This document shows, piece by piece, positions 9,219 to 18,066 of a DNA stretch of 64,000 nucleotides. The DNA is from Flavobacterium sp. (GTDB lineage Bacteria; Bacteroidota; Bacteroidia; Flavobacteriales; Flavobacteriaceae), in NCBI RefSeq assembly GCF_039595935.1, contig NZ_JBCNKR010000004.1, forward strand, positions 805,001 to 869,000. Direction: 5' to 3'. The notes below the pieces were generated by a model that worked only from the letters and a program-made list of their open reading frames with translations, was not told the origin of the DNA and searched no databases. Position 1 is the stretch's first letter. Each line of letters starts with the position of its first letter. Position numbers and translations under genes: made by a program.

Positions 9219-10031
9219 ATGAATATCTTAAAATTTATAGAAACTTTTACCGATGATAATTTGATGAAAAGCACCGGCACCCGCAGGGACAGCTTTTCGC
9301 AGTTTGGGAATATCGGAAAAAATCTAGCCATGGCATCAATCCCTTTCGGATTATCAGCTCTTACCAGCAAAGCTTTTGCTAAAGACATTACAGCAACTCC
9401 GGCAACTCCTATCGGGGCACTCCAGTTTGCATTGACTCTGGAATATCTTGAAAATGAATTTTATGCTATGGCACTGGATTCAGGGGTGATCCCTGCCTCT
9501 GAAAACGGCGGACGGGATCTGAAAGTTTTCCAGCAGATTGCAGATCATGAATCCGACCATGTCAAGTTTTTGATTGCAGGACTGGGAGGAACGGCAAGTG
9601 CCAATTTTGTTCCAAAACCTACTTTCGATTTTACAGTAGGAGGAGCTTTTGATCCTTTCAATGATTACCCTACCTTTTTAGCGTTAGCGCAGGCTTTTGA
9701 GGATACCGGTGTAAGGGCCTACAAAGGCCAGGCGGCCAACTTGATAACAGCACCCGATTTATTGACCGCTGCCTTGCAGATCCATTCTGTTGAAGCGCGC
9801 CATGCTTCAGAAGTCAGAAGGCTCAGAGGTCTTAAAGGATGGATTTCCAATTCTGAGAGAGGTGCAGGAATGCCGGCTGCGACACAGGCTGTGTATGATG
9901 GAGAAGGTATCACGATGCAGGCAGGGTTCAACACGGCCTCTGCATTTGGAGCCGCGGCAGGATCTGAAGCCTATGACGAACCGCTTACCACCCAGCAGGT
10001 GGTCGATATCGCCAACATCTTTATTGTCTGA
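9219..10031 (+). CDS. Ferritin-like domain protein, second of pair
   Basis: A 270-residue paralogue of the preceding gene, with the same four-helix motif set: TLEYLENEFYAMAL, DHESDHVKFL, AFEDTGVRAYKG and VEARHASEVRR. The N-terminus has a weak twin-arginine-like pair (GTRRDSFSQ) and a short hydrophobic stretch (MASIPFGLSALTSKAFA) suggesting export with cleavage after AFA. The 25-base spacing and shared terminator indicate one operon. The C-terminal 60 residues (GMPAATQAVYDGEG onward) form an extension absent from the first copy. Function is as uncertain as for its neighbour. Confidence 0.82.
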   Translation: MNILKFIETFTDDNLMKSTGTRRDSFSQFGNIGKNLAMASIPFGLSALTSKAFAKDITATPATPIGALQFALTLEYLENEFYAMALDSGVIPASENGGRDLKVFQQIADHESDHVKFLIAGLGGTASANFVPKPTFDFTVGGAFDPFNDYPTFLALAQAFEDTGVRAYKGQAANLITAPDLLTAALQIHSVEARHASEVRRLRGLKGWISNSERGAGMPAATQAVYDGEGITMQAGFNTASAFGAAAGSEAYDEPLTTQQVVDIANIFIV

Positions 10032-10040
10032 TTTTTACAT

Positions 10041-10077
10041 AAAACGCTTTCATAGTAAAATGAAGGCGTTTTTTTTT
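10041..10077 (+). terminator. Rho-independent terminator of ferritin-like pair
   Basis: Stem AAACGCTTTCAT pairs with ATGAAGGCGTTT (one mismatch) and is followed by a run of eight or more T, 10 bases behind the stop codon. Confidence 0.85.
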
Positions 10078-10234
10078 CATAAACCCAGGCAGCAACTTCT
10101 TGAGGCAGGAATGCTTTTATAAATGGGTAAATCCAGCGCTCCAGCGCAAATGATTTTAAAGGCATTTTAGAGAAAGACATTCAAAATTGGCATTACATTA
10201 ACATTTTATTCCGGGCATAACCACCCTTCTGGTT

Positions 10235-10242
10235 TATCTTTG
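10235..10242 (+). promoter_or_regulatory. Possible -7 box (TAnnTTTG) of ClC gene
   Basis: TATCTTTG fits the Bacteroidota -7 consensus and lies 27 bases ahead of the chosen ATG at 10270. No good TTG was found at the expected -33 distance, so support is partial. Confidence 0.35.
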
Positions 10243-10269
10243 TATTTCCACACAATTCCATCCAGGACA

Positions 10270-12054
10270 ATGTTCAAAAAGCAGCTCATCAAAGCAAAAC
10301 AGGTATTGATGCTCGGACAGCGGCAGCTCTCCCGCAAACAGTTTATATTTCTCTCAAGTGTTCTTATCGGCATTACCGCATCCTTTGCGGTAATCTTTCT
10401 AAAGGCTTTTGCCCACTGGGTATATTCATTTGCAACCTACATCAACGGAACATTAAAATTGAGTTTCCTTAACAGCATACTGCCTGTTGTTGGAATCCTG
10501 CTTACTGTTCTGGTAGTGAAAAAAGCATTGGGCGGGACCCTGGAAAAGGGGACTTCACAGATTTTGTATATAGTGGCTAGAAAAGCCAGCATTATCCCTA
10601 AAAAGCAGATGTATGCCCAGATTATCACCAGCTCGCTGACCGTCGGACTTGGAGGGTCTGCCGGATTGGAAAGCCCTATCGTGATCACGGGCGCCGCATT
10701 CGGTTCCAATTATGCCCAGCAGTTCAGGCTGAGCTATCAGGAGCGCACGCTGCTGATTGGATGCGGGGTGGCAGCAGGCATTGCCGCCGCATTCAATGCC
10801 CCCATCGCAGGGGTGCTTTTTGCCATCGAGGTGCTGCTTGTCGATGTGACCATTTCGGCTTTTACCCCCATAATGATTGCCGCGGCCACAGGTGCGCTGG
10901 TTTCCGCAATCGTCCTGAATGAAAACATACTGCTGGCTTTCCGCGAAAAACAGACCTTTGACTACCATAATATTCCCTTCTATGTTTTGATGGGGCTTTT
11001 CACAGGCTTTACAGCGGTATTCTACGCCCGCAATTTTTTAAGGACCGAACATGCCTTTGCGCATTTAAAATACGGCCCCTATAAAAAAGCACTTATCGGC
11101 GCCTGCATTCTGGGTCTCATGATCTTTATATTTCCCACCCTTTTCGGAGAAGGATATGAAAGCATCAAAACTCTTGCTGATAAGGATCCCGGAAGGCTGC
11201 TGGAAAACACGCTGTTCTCGGATTTGGCGTCCAATGACTGGATGCTGCTGGGCTTTGTCGGGGCTTCCATGCTGCTCAAAGCTTTTGCCTCAGGCATAAC
11301 ATTGGGAAGCGGCGGCAACGGGGGGAATTTTGCCCCTTCCCTCTTCCTTGGCTCATATGCCGGTTATTTCTTCTCAAAACTTTTAAACCTCTCCGGTCTT
11401 ACCGATCTGCCTGTGGGCAATTTTACCCTGGTGGGTATGGCCGGGATTCTCAGCGGTCTTTTTCATGCGCCGCTGACCGCCATTTTCCTTATTGCGGAAA
11501 TAACCGGAGGATACGATCTGATGATTCCCCTGATGATTGTCGCCTCGGTAAGTTTTGCCGTTTCCAAACGTTTTGAAAAGCACTCCCTCGATGTAAAAAA
11601 CCTGGCCAGAAAAGGAAATGCCTTTACAAGCAATAAGGATTCTAATATCCTCTGCACCCTAGAGATTGAAGACCTGATAAAAAAAGATTATCTGACCGTG
11701 GAACCCGATCAGCCGCTTGCAGACGTCGCCGGGCTTCTGGCACATTCCGACCAGGTGATTTTTGCAGCCGTCGATAATGAGAATGAGCTTCGGGGACTGG
11801 TTTACTTCAATGACATAAGGGAAGTGATTTTCGATAATCTCAAAACAGAAAGCATTCTGGTCAAGGATATCATGACACAGCCCGTGCAGCCCGTGCATCT
11901 TTTTGACAGCATGGAAACGGTGATGAAAAAATTTGAGAAAAGCGGCAAGGTCTTTCTTCCGGTGCTCAAAAACGGAAAATATTACGGCTTCATAACAAAA
12001 TCAGACGTTCTGGAATCCTACCGCAACAGGCTCAAATCAATGATTTTCGAATAG
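10270..12054 (+). CDS. ClC-family chloride channel/antiporter with CBS domains
   Basis: A 594-residue membrane protein starting at the ATG before FKKQLIKAKQ; a TTG 30 bases upstream lies on the promoter-like box and is rejected. The ClC core covers about residues 25-430 with roughly 10-12 transmembrane helices. The pore motif GGSAGLESP carries the gating Glu, and GGNGGNFAPSLFLG is the GxFxP selectivity region. The C-terminal ~130 residues form two CBS domains (DYLTVEPDQPLADVAGLL; DIMTQPVQPVHLFDSMETVM), which usually bind adenine nucleotides and tune gating. It moves chloride, with or without proton exchange. It stands as its own unit ahead of the DUF389 gene. Confidence 0.92.
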   Translation: MFKKQLIKAKQVLMLGQRQLSRKQFIFLSSVLIGITASFAVIFLKAFAHWVYSFATYINGTLKLSFLNSILPVVGILLTVLVVKKALGGTLEKGTSQILYIVARKASIIPKKQMYAQIITSSLTVGLGGSAGLESPIVITGAAFGSNYAQQFRLSYQERTLLIGCGVAAGIAAAFNAPIAGVLFAIEVLLVDVTISAFTPIMIAAATGALVSAIVLNENILLAFREKQTFDYHNIPFYVLMGLFTGFTAVFYARNFLRTEHAFAHLKYGPYKKALIGACILGLMIFIFPTLFGEGYESIKTLADKDPGRLLENTLFSDLASNDWMLLGFVGASMLLKAFASGITLGSGGNGGNFAPSLFLGSYAGYFFSKLLNLSGLTDLPVGNFTLVGMAGILSGLFHAPLTAIFLIAEITGGYDLMIPLMIVASVSFAVSKRFEKHSLDVKNLARKGNAFTSNKDSNILCTLEIEDLIKKDYLTVEPDQPLADVAGLLAHSDQVIFAAVDNENELRGLVYFNDIREVIFDNLKTESILVKDIMTQPVQPVHLFDSMETVMKKFEKSGKVFLPVLKNGKYYGFITKSDVLESYRNRLKSMIFE

Positions 12055-12135
12055 GGCTTCAACCGCACTTTGGCAGATCAGGCGTCCCTGGCTCTATCTT
12101 TTTCCTATTCTGTTTCCAATTAGCAAAATTAGCCT

Positions 12136-12143
12136 TATCTTAG
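12136..12143 (+). promoter_or_regulatory. Possible -7 box of DUF389 gene
   Basis: TATCTTAG is one base off the TAnnTTTG consensus. If used, transcription would begin near 12150, which excludes the in-frame ATG at 12150 and supports the ATG at 12192. Confidence 0.3.
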
Positions 12144-12191
12144 TAATGCATGCCGCAATTAAGAAAACGCAAACTTTTGAATTTTAAGATT

Positions 12192-13502
12192 ATGAGAATA
12201 CTAACAGATTTGCTGAACCTTCATGAAGGGGAGGACGACAGGGCAAAAACACTCGAAGCCGTTAAGAAAAACATCACCTTCAAAGGTGCCAATCTCTGGA
12301 TTCTGGCCTGCGCCATAATCGTCGCCTCGGTCGGGCTCAATGTAAACTCCACCGCGGTGATTATCGGAGCCATGCTGATATCCCCTTTGATGGGGCCGAT
12401 AGTAGGCGCCGGGTTTGCTTTGGGCATCTATGACTTCTCACTGCTGAAGAAATCACTTAATAACCTGCTTACGGCAACTGCTGTAAGTCTGGCGGTATCC
12501 ACCCTTTATTTTTACCTGAGCCCCTTTAAGGATGTGCAGTCCGAACTGCTGGCCAGAACCTCTCCCAATATTTACGATATCCTAATAGCCTTCTTTGGAG
12601 GCCTTGTGGGGGTTATTGCCGTGACCAGGTCCGAAAAAGGGAACCCGATTCCCGGTGTGGCCATTGCAACAGCACTTATGCCGCCGCTCTGTACGGCAGG
12701 TTACGGACTTGCTACCGGACAGTGGAAATTTTTCCTGGGGGCTTTCTACCTCTACAGCATCAACTGTGTCTTTATAGGTATCGCAACCTTTCTGATTATA
12801 AAATACCTGAACTACCCTGCCGTAAAGCAGATAGATGAAAGCCATCAGAAAAGGGTCAAATACACCATCGCCTTTCTAATCACTGTTATGCTGGTGCCCA
12901 GCAGCTATCTTGCCTATTCGCTTTACAGGGAACAGCAGTTCAAAAAAAATGCGGATCTTTTTATTGAAAATGAGTTTTCCGCCAAAGGATATACCATCGT
13001 GTACAGAAAGACGGACTTCAACCCTAAAAACAAAAGGCTCGAACTGGCATTCCTCTCAAAACGCTTTTCTGAAGCAGAAATAAAAGACCTTGCCGGAAGA
13101 CTCAGCCGGAACAAATACCTGGCCGGCACCCAGCTGCTCATTAGGCAGGACAGTACCGACCGTTTCAATGCCCTGAAGGGAGATATTCTGAACCAGATCA
13201 AAAGCAGCGAAAATGAAATGAACCTGAAAGATGTCAGGATCATGCAGCTGGAGAAAGAACTGGCCAGAAACCAATTTGACAGCCGCCAGATCCTCAAAGA
13301 AACCCGTGCGCTCTATCCTGCAGTCAATTCATTATCCATCAGCAGAAATACCCTTGTAAGCCCTAAAGACAGCATTACTTCGGTAACGGCTGTTATCTAT
13401 GACGCATCAAAAGACCTTTCCAAAACAGACAGCGAAAAACTGCAGAAATGGCTCAATGAACGCTTATCGGTAAATGATGTGGAACTCTTCCGCAAACACT
13501 AA
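12192..13502 (+). CDS. DUF389 (TIGR00341-type) membrane protein
   Basis: A 436-residue protein. Residues ~1-230 hold six or so transmembrane helices with the DUF389 signature ACAIIVASVGLNVNSTAVII, GAMLISPLMGPIVG and GVAIATALMPPLCTAGYG. Residues ~245-436 are a soluble alpha/beta domain that looks like an OsmC/BON-type periplasmic or cytoplasmic tail (no motif identified). The family is widespread and its transport function unproven; cyanobacterial and flavobacterial members often sit near ion transporters, as here between ClC and NhaA. The ATG at 12192 (MRILTDLLNLHEGED) is preferred over one 14 codons upstream. Confidence 0.82.
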   Translation: MRILTDLLNLHEGEDDRAKTLEAVKKNITFKGANLWILACAIIVASVGLNVNSTAVIIGAMLISPLMGPIVGAGFALGIYDFSLLKKSLNNLLTATAVSLAVSTLYFYLSPFKDVQSELLARTSPNIYDILIAFFGGLVGVIAVTRSEKGNPIPGVAIATALMPPLCTAGYGLATGQWKFFLGAFYLYSINCVFIGIATFLIIKYLNYPAVKQIDESHQKRVKYTIAFLITVMLVPSSYLAYSLYREQQFKKNADLFIENEFSAKGYTIVYRKTDFNPKNKRLELAFLSKRFSEAEIKDLAGRLSRNKYLAGTQLLIRQDSTDRFNALKGDILNQIKSSENEMNLKDVRIMQLEKELARNQFDSRQILKETRALYPAVNSLSISRNTLVSPKDSITSVTAVIYDASKDLSKTDSEKLQKWLNERLSVNDVELFRKH

Positions 13503-13507
13503 GCTCC

Positions 13508-14692
13508 CTAAAATCTCATTTTCTGTTTTCTGCTGTACAGCCGCAGAATGGAGAAGCCTGTGATGCCCGCCGCCGTGGAAGCTGCCAGTATGGCAAATTT
13601 GGCTTCGTTCTGCAGCACCGCATCGTTAAAAGACAGTAAAGCAATAAATATCGACATCGTAAAGCCTATTCCTCCCAGCAGTCCAAGTCCTAGCACATGC
13701 ACCCAGGTGACAGATTCGGGCAGTGCGGCTATTTTCAGCTTTACCGACAGCCAGGACATGATAAAAATCCCGACAGGCTTGCCCAAAAAAAGACCCAGGA
13801 CTATCCCAAGGCCCAGACTGCTGAAAAGCCCCTGCAACATAGCAGGTTCAAAGGTTATATTGGTATTGGCAAGCGCAAAGACAGGCATAATCAGAAAATT
13901 GACAGGACACGCAAGGAAATGCTCCAGTTTTTCAAGCGGCGACTCGGTATCGTCTTCATTGGTTGGTATGGTCATCGCCACCAATACTCCGGCTATGGTC
14001 GCATGGACCCCGGAATGATGTATAAAATACCAGATCAATATCCCCGGGAGCAGGTAAAACAGCAGGTTTTTAATACCTGAGCGGTTAAAAATGACCAATA
14101 AAACCAGCAATGCTCCCGCATAGCCCAGATACATAAAGTTCAGCTCCGAGGAATAGAATAAGGCTATCACTAAAATTGCAATCAAATCATCGACAATTGC
14201 AAGGGCGGCCAGAAAAATCTTCAGCCCAGAAGGCACTCTGCTGCCCAAAAGCGATAAAATTCCAAGTGCAAAGGCGATATCCGTAGCCATAGGAATGCCC
14301 CAGCCTTTAGCTGTTTGGGGATCCGAAGCATTAAAAAATGCGTAAATCAGGGCAGGGACCGCTACCCCTCCCGCCGCGGCAAGGACAGGCAGAACCGCAT
14401 GTGAAAAGGTGGAAAGCTCCCCTTCTATTACCTCCCGTTTAATCTCCAGACCGACCATCAGGAAGAAAACCGCCATCAGCCCGTCATTGATCCAAAGCCC
14501 TACAGGATATTTTAAATGAATCCAGGCTGTATTGAATCCCAGTTCAAAGTTAAGGATCCCTTTAAAACCTTCCGACCAGCCAGAATTGGCAATGGCCAAA
14601 GACACCAGCAGGGATGTTATCAAAAAAATGCCGCCTGCCGAGGAGGAGCGGAAAAAATGCGCGAATATTTTTAAGTTGATCAGTTTTGTCAT
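13508..14692 (-). CDS. nhaA: Na+/H+ antiporter NhaA
   Basis: A 394-residue protein of the usual NhaA length with 12 predicted transmembrane helices. Family signatures are clear: GLEIKREVIEGEL, the discontinuous helix segment MATDIAFALGILSLLGSRVP, and the ion-binding aspartate pair in AIVDDLIAILVIAL (Asp163/164 equivalents), plus LGGIGFTMSIFIALLSF. It exchanges cytosolic Na+ for H+ at the inner membrane, for pH and salt homeostasis. It is convergent with the DUF389 gene (5 bases between stops). A near-perfect flavobacterial promoter sits directly at its start codon, implying a very short or absent leader. Confidence 0.96.
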   Translation of the reverse strand: MTKLINLKIFAHFFRSSSAGGIFLITSLLVSLAIANSGWSEGFKGILNFELGFNTAWIHLKYPVGLWINDGLMAVFFLMVGLEIKREVIEGELSTFSHAVLPVLAAAGGVAVPALIYAFFNASDPQTAKGWGIPMATDIAFALGILSLLGSRVPSGLKIFLAALAIVDDLIAILVIALFYSSELNFMYLGYAGALLVLLVIFNRSGIKNLLFYLLPGILIWYFIHHSGVHATIAGVLVAMTIPTNEDDTESPLEKLEHFLACPVNFLIMPVFALANTNITFEPAMLQGLFSSLGLGIVLGLFLGKPVGIFIMSWLSVKLKIAALPESVTWVHVLGLGLLGGIGFTMSIFIALLSFNDAVLQNEAKFAILAASTAAGITGFSILRLYSRKQKMRF

Positions 14693-14697
14693 ATCCG

Positions 14698-14728
14698 CAA
14701 ATTTAAAACTTAATTACTGTTATTCCAA
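14698..14728 (-). promoter_or_regulatory. Flavobacterial promoter of nhaA (TTG-N20-TAAATTTG)
   Basis: On the minus strand a TTG (14726-14728) is followed after 20 bases by TAAATTTG (14698-14705), matching the Bacteroidota -33/-7 consensus exactly. The -7 box ends 5 bases before the start codon, so the transcript would begin at or next to the ATG. Confidence 0.55.
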
Positions 14729-14950
14729 TCGTAAAATTGAGGATATGAATTGGCCTGATTCAGAAATTGCGGGGCTTATCCAAATCAAAGCTTTGAATGC
14801 AAACGATATCAGCACCATATAAATCTCTTTAAATTTTAACAGGGGAATCTAGCTGCTGTTTTTTTTCGTTAATAAAATTTAGAATCATTCTACTGGTTTT
14901 CACCAAATAAGAAAAGACATTTTGAATTAATTTTATTTTGAATTAAACCG

Positions 14951-15358
14951 ATGAAAATGAATGCTATTGATAAAGAGTCGCTTCAGGATGCTCTAAAAAG
15001 CATAGATGAAAAAATTAACCGGCTGAACAGACAAAAAATAACGGCTTTATTTGAATCCTTGGGTCTGCTTGAAAGAAATGATATTTCCAAAGAATATCTG
15101 AACTGGGAAAATGTGCTGATAGTGGTTCCGAGCCGGGATATTTTTAATGAAATAAAAAAATATAAAGATCTGACCTCAAGGCTTGCATTGGTCATAAACA
15201 CCAATGCCGATCAGATTCATATTTATGATTTTGCTCTTTGGGATAAAAGCATCAGGAACAAGACAAAATTTCAAATCAGGGAACTGCTCAAATCAAATTT
15301 TGGCGGCACCGAAAAAATCGCTGAAAAACGTGACTGGGTTAAACTGCTGCTCAAATAA
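14951..15358 (+). CDS. Hypothetical protein, 135 residues
   Basis: I do not recognise a family. The product is soluble, with an N-terminal coiled-coil-like helix (LQDALKSIDEKINRLNRQKITALFESLGLLERN) and a mixed alpha/beta C-terminal part (NVLIVVPSRDIFNEIKKY, RLALVINTNADQIHIYDFALWDKS). It has no signal peptide or membrane segment. Composition is like the backbone genes, and it is the last coherent gene before the gene-poor border of the polysaccharide locus. The second-codon Lys and A-rich leader suit the ATG at 14951. Confidence 0.65.
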   Translation: MKMNAIDKESLQDALKSIDEKINRLNRQKITALFESLGLLERNDISKEYLNWENVLIVVPSRDIFNEIKKYKDLTSRLALVINTNADQIHIYDFALWDKSIRNKTKFQIRELLKSNFGGTEKIAEKRDWVKLLLK

Positions 15359-16174
15359 AAAAGGCACATCGAAAACCATTGCACAAATAATTGGTATGCT
15401 TCTTTAATGGAGGTCTATAATACTGCCTGTTAAAACTTGCACAGTACTGATTAACTTTTAGAATCTTCAAATCCTAAGACATGTTTTGTATATACTTTTT
15501 GATTTAAAACTGCTTAAACTTTAACATTCAGTATCATATTGAAAACTTAAATAAAATGAATTAGTAAAATAAGGGATTGCTTCCTCTTTTTTAGATCATT
15601 TAAACCCAACAGGCCATATAAGCCCCAACCTAATCAAAAATTAAAACATATTTTTTTTGGGTTGCCTGCAATTTCACCAAAAATTTAAAAGCGTTTCTAA
15701 TGGCAATAAACCATCAAAATTTTGTGGAAAAACTTTAATAAAATCTGTTGATTAAAATAAAAAATTAAAACAATCAATAATTGATAAGCGCATCTTCGAA
15801 TGTATATTGGACATTTTTGAACGGATAAAATATTGAAAATAGATGTTTGACTCTTGGTGCAGAATCGGTGCACGCACATTCAATACACCACCTAATACAC
15901 TATAAAACAACTACTTGAATCCCTAAGTTCGAAACATTACTAAACATCAAAAATATTATAGCAATCACTCGTTTTAGAATTGCAGCAAAATGATGGCACA
16001 TGATTTTTTGGAAAATAGAAAGTAAGCAAAATCAAGTGCTAACAAGTTTAGATTCAAAACTATTATACATTACTTTATTTAAAAGCATCTCGCGAATAGC
16101 AGCATATTCACTGTATCTATTTCGAACAAGAGATTAAATCTAAAAAGCAGATAACTTTCATGAAAATGTTATAA
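15359..16174. other. Gene-poor AT-rich border region
   Basis: About 800 bases with no supportable gene on either strand; base composition drops to strongly AT-rich here. It separates the backbone genes from the polysaccharide locus and runs into the gene relics at 16175-16568. Confidence 0.5.
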
Positions 16175-16469
16175 TTACAGCTTCACACATCTAAAATTGA
16201 CGTGATGGCAATAGACCTCATTCCATCTTTTCCACTTGTTCCCATCATATAACGAGTGAAGTATTGATCGGCGAATAAAAAGATCCTCCACATCATATAG
16301 TCCGTCATCGTTTGGAGCGTATTGTACTGTTGCTGCAATTCCTTGAAACCGTCATATCCAGTATCTGCCACTTTTATATAGAAATGTCTTGACAAATATT
16401 AGCCAGAAATTTCCCTTTGGATTTTAATATATAATCATCAGGCAGTTCAGGTACATTTAAGAAATATAA
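16175..16469 (-). pseudogene. Decayed gene, C-terminal part with frameshifts
   Basis: On the minus strand three consecutive frame pieces read as one plausible protein end: NVPELPDDYILKSKGKFLAN and ICQDISI in one frame, then KVADTGYDGF in a second, then QGIATVQYAPNDDGLYDVED and FIRRSILHSLYDGNKWKRW, ending in NFRCVKL and a TAA at 16175. Two small frameshifts (near 16380 and near 16346) join them. The pieces have balanced, folded-protein composition, unlike the surrounding DNA. I do not recognise the family. The upstream part of the gene is gone or unreadable. Confidence 0.45.
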
Positions 16470-16484
16470 TCAAAAAAAAATATT

Positions 16485-16568
16485 TTAACCTACAAACTCC
16501 ATCCTGCTTGCAAAAGTTGATAAATGATGATCCTGTTCTACAGTATTGCTGAGATATTTTTCTAATTG
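16485..16568 (-). pseudogene. Relic of an insertion-sequence transposase (IS6-like?)
   Basis: A 27-codon open piece reads QLEKYLSNTVEQDH followed by unrelated residues and a stop. The string KYL-N-VEQDH matches the conserved segment of DDE transposases of the IS6/IS26 type (usually KYLNNIVEQDHR), whose Glu is catalytic. Flanking frames hold stops, and no terminal inverted repeats were found. It lies directly upstream of the GH16 control region. Short length keeps confidence low. Confidence 0.35.
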
Positions 16569-16575
16569 TTACTAT

Positions 16576-16594
16576 TGTTCAGTTTATATCTAGT
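16576..16594 (+). promoter_or_regulatory. Conserved 19-bp motif, copy 1
   Basis: TGTTCAGTTTATATCTAGT lies 78 bases ahead of the GH16 start codon. The same motif occurs before GH16 copy 2, before susC, and in inverted orientation before the TPR/HTH regulator gene. It is a candidate activator binding site. Confidence 0.6.
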
Positions 16595-16672
16595 CCCGTA
16601 AACATTCACTTACACCTTGAAAAAGTAAATTGCGGGACCAAAAAAAGATTATAATTATTTAAACAAAGAATA

Positions 16673-17923
16673 ATGAAACTAAAATTAATTGTACTGCTTA
16701 CTTTATGTATGTCTCCATTTTTATACTGTCAAGATTGGAATGGTATTCCCGTTCCTGCAAATGCTGGAACAGGAAAAATTTGGAAAATTCAGCCACAGTC
16801 TGATGATTTTAATTACACCTATAAAGCGTCCACTAATCAAGCAACGATTGGCGGAAAGTGGACTAACTTTTATCACAACACTTGGGATGGTCCAGGGCCT
16901 ACAAAATGGAGGTATGAGAATACTACCGTTAGCGGAGGAAATCTGCATGTTTTTGCAACTAGACAGGCAAATGAAACTAAGACTTTTACTGTAGATTGTG
17001 ATGGAGATAATGTTGCCGAAAGCTGGACTATGGCGGCTACAAGAGCGGGCTGCATTACATCGAAAACAAGGGTAAAGTACCCTGTATATGTAGAAGCGCG
17101 TTTTAAAATCGCAAATGCAGTTATGGCTTCTGATATTTGGATGCTTAGTCCAGATGACACCCAAGAAATCGATATCCTGGAAGCATACGGCGGAAAAGCA
17201 ACTAGAAATGATTGGCTAGCACAACGTTTGCATTTAAGTCACCATGTATTTATTAGAAGTCCGTTTTTGGATTATCAGCCTACCGATGCCAGCACATGGT
17301 ACACGGGAGCTACAAAAACCTATTGGACAGACAAATGGATTCGTCTTGGTGTGTACTGGGCTAGTCCAACTCGGTTAGAATACTACTTGGATGGTCAATT
17401 AGTCAAGGTAATGGACAATCTAGATACTGTGAACGGCAAAGACGGAATAGACCCATTAAATTATACCTCAACAGCTACTCCAAGAACTGCCGCTACACGC
17501 ACGGGACTGGTAAAAGAAATGGATATCATTATTAATATGGAAGATCAAAACTGGAATGCCTGTAAAGGACGTACTCCTACTGATGAAGAAATTACAAATT
17601 TTGACAATCATAATTTCAATATCGATTGGATTCGAATTTACAAACCTGTGACCGATCCAAATTTAGGGAAACAAGATGCCAAGATTGAAGAAAAAAAATT
17701 GATGCTATTTCCAAATCCTTTTAAAGATTCTATTCAAATAAATTCAGAAAAAAACATAAGCACTGTCCAAATTTACAGTTTAAGCGGAACTAAATTGTTG
17801 GTTGAAAAAATCAATAATACCAATGCTACTATTGCTACTAAAAACTTAAGCGCTGGAATGTATATTGCAAAAATTAACTGGGAAGATGGCACTACAATTT
17901 CCCAAAAGGTCATAAAACAATAA
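16673..17923 (+). CDS. GH16 beta-agarase, secreted via type IX system (copy 1)
   Basis: A 416-residue endo-hydrolase of agar-type galactans. It has a signal peptide (residues 1-19, cleavage before QDWNG), then a GH16 beta-jelly-roll catalytic domain to about residue 325. The active-site signature is QEIDILEAYG: nucleophile Glu165, helper Asp167, acid/base Glu170. Aromatic subsites and the overall sequence resemble GH16_16 beta-agarases, which cut beta-1,4 bonds in agarose. A linker leads to a ~75-residue type A sorting domain (LMLFPNPFKDS, SLSGTKLL, LSAGMYIAKI), so the enzyme leaves the cell through the type IX system. It is nearly identical to the gene at 26931. It is convergent with the GH117 gene. 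Confidence 0.9.
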   Translation: MKLKLIVLLTLCMSPFLYCQDWNGIPVPANAGTGKIWKIQPQSDDFNYTYKASTNQATIGGKWTNFYHNTWDGPGPTKWRYENTTVSGGNLHVFATRQANETKTFTVDCDGDNVAESWTMAATRAGCITSKTRVKYPVYVEARFKIANAVMASDIWMLSPDDTQEIDILEAYGGKATRNDWLAQRLHLSHHVFIRSPFLDYQPTDASTWYTGATKTYWTDKWIRLGVYWASPTRLEYYLDGQLVKVMDNLDTVNGKDGIDPLNYTSTATPRTAATRTGLVKEMDIIINMEDQNWNACKGRTPTDEEITNFDNHNFNIDWIRIYKPVTDPNLGKQDAKIEEKKLMLFPNPFKDSIQINSEKNISTVQIYSLSGTKLLVEKINNTNATIATKNLSAGMYIAKINWEDGTTISQKVIKQ

Positions 17924-17992
17924 AGCTCAAAAATTTCAAACTAAATTTACTTTTCTCGAAAAAAATACAACATTTGAAATCTTGAGCATTAG

Positions 17993-18031
17993 TAGCGTTG
18001 GAGATTAACTATAGATCAGTATCCAACGCTA
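17993..18031. other. Ten-bp perfect hairpin between convergent genes
   Basis: Arms TAGCGTTGGA and TCCAACGCTA enclose a 19-base loop between the stops of the GH16 and GH117 genes. No T tract follows on either strand, so it may be a processing or stability element rather than an intrinsic terminator. Confidence 0.45.
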
Positions 18032-18066
18032 ATTGGATCAATAATGTGAGCTTTTGCATGCTGGAT

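Larger units (their letters stand above)
16572..17923 (+). repeat. Direct repeat copy 1 (promoter plus GH16 gene)
   Basis: This 1352-bp stretch is nearly identical, without net insertions or deletions, to 26830-28181. It covers about 100 bp of upstream control DNA and the whole GH16 gene. Outside these limits the two flanks are unrelated. Confidence 0.95.

Noticed and set aside
14532..14822. 96-codon plus-strand frame over the nhaA start
   Set aside because: It is mostly a shadow of nhaA and has no protein-like features.
15697..15879. 60-codon minus-strand frame in the border region
   Set aside because: No family-like pattern; composition is that of random AT-rich DNA.
15910..15940. tRNA T-arm-like string (TTCGAA) in the border region
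   Set aside because: No acceptor stem, D-arm or anticodon arm can be folded around it.
17993..18031. Intrinsic terminator call for the hairpin behind GH16 copy 1
   Set aside because: No T run on either strand; kept only as a hairpin of unknown role.
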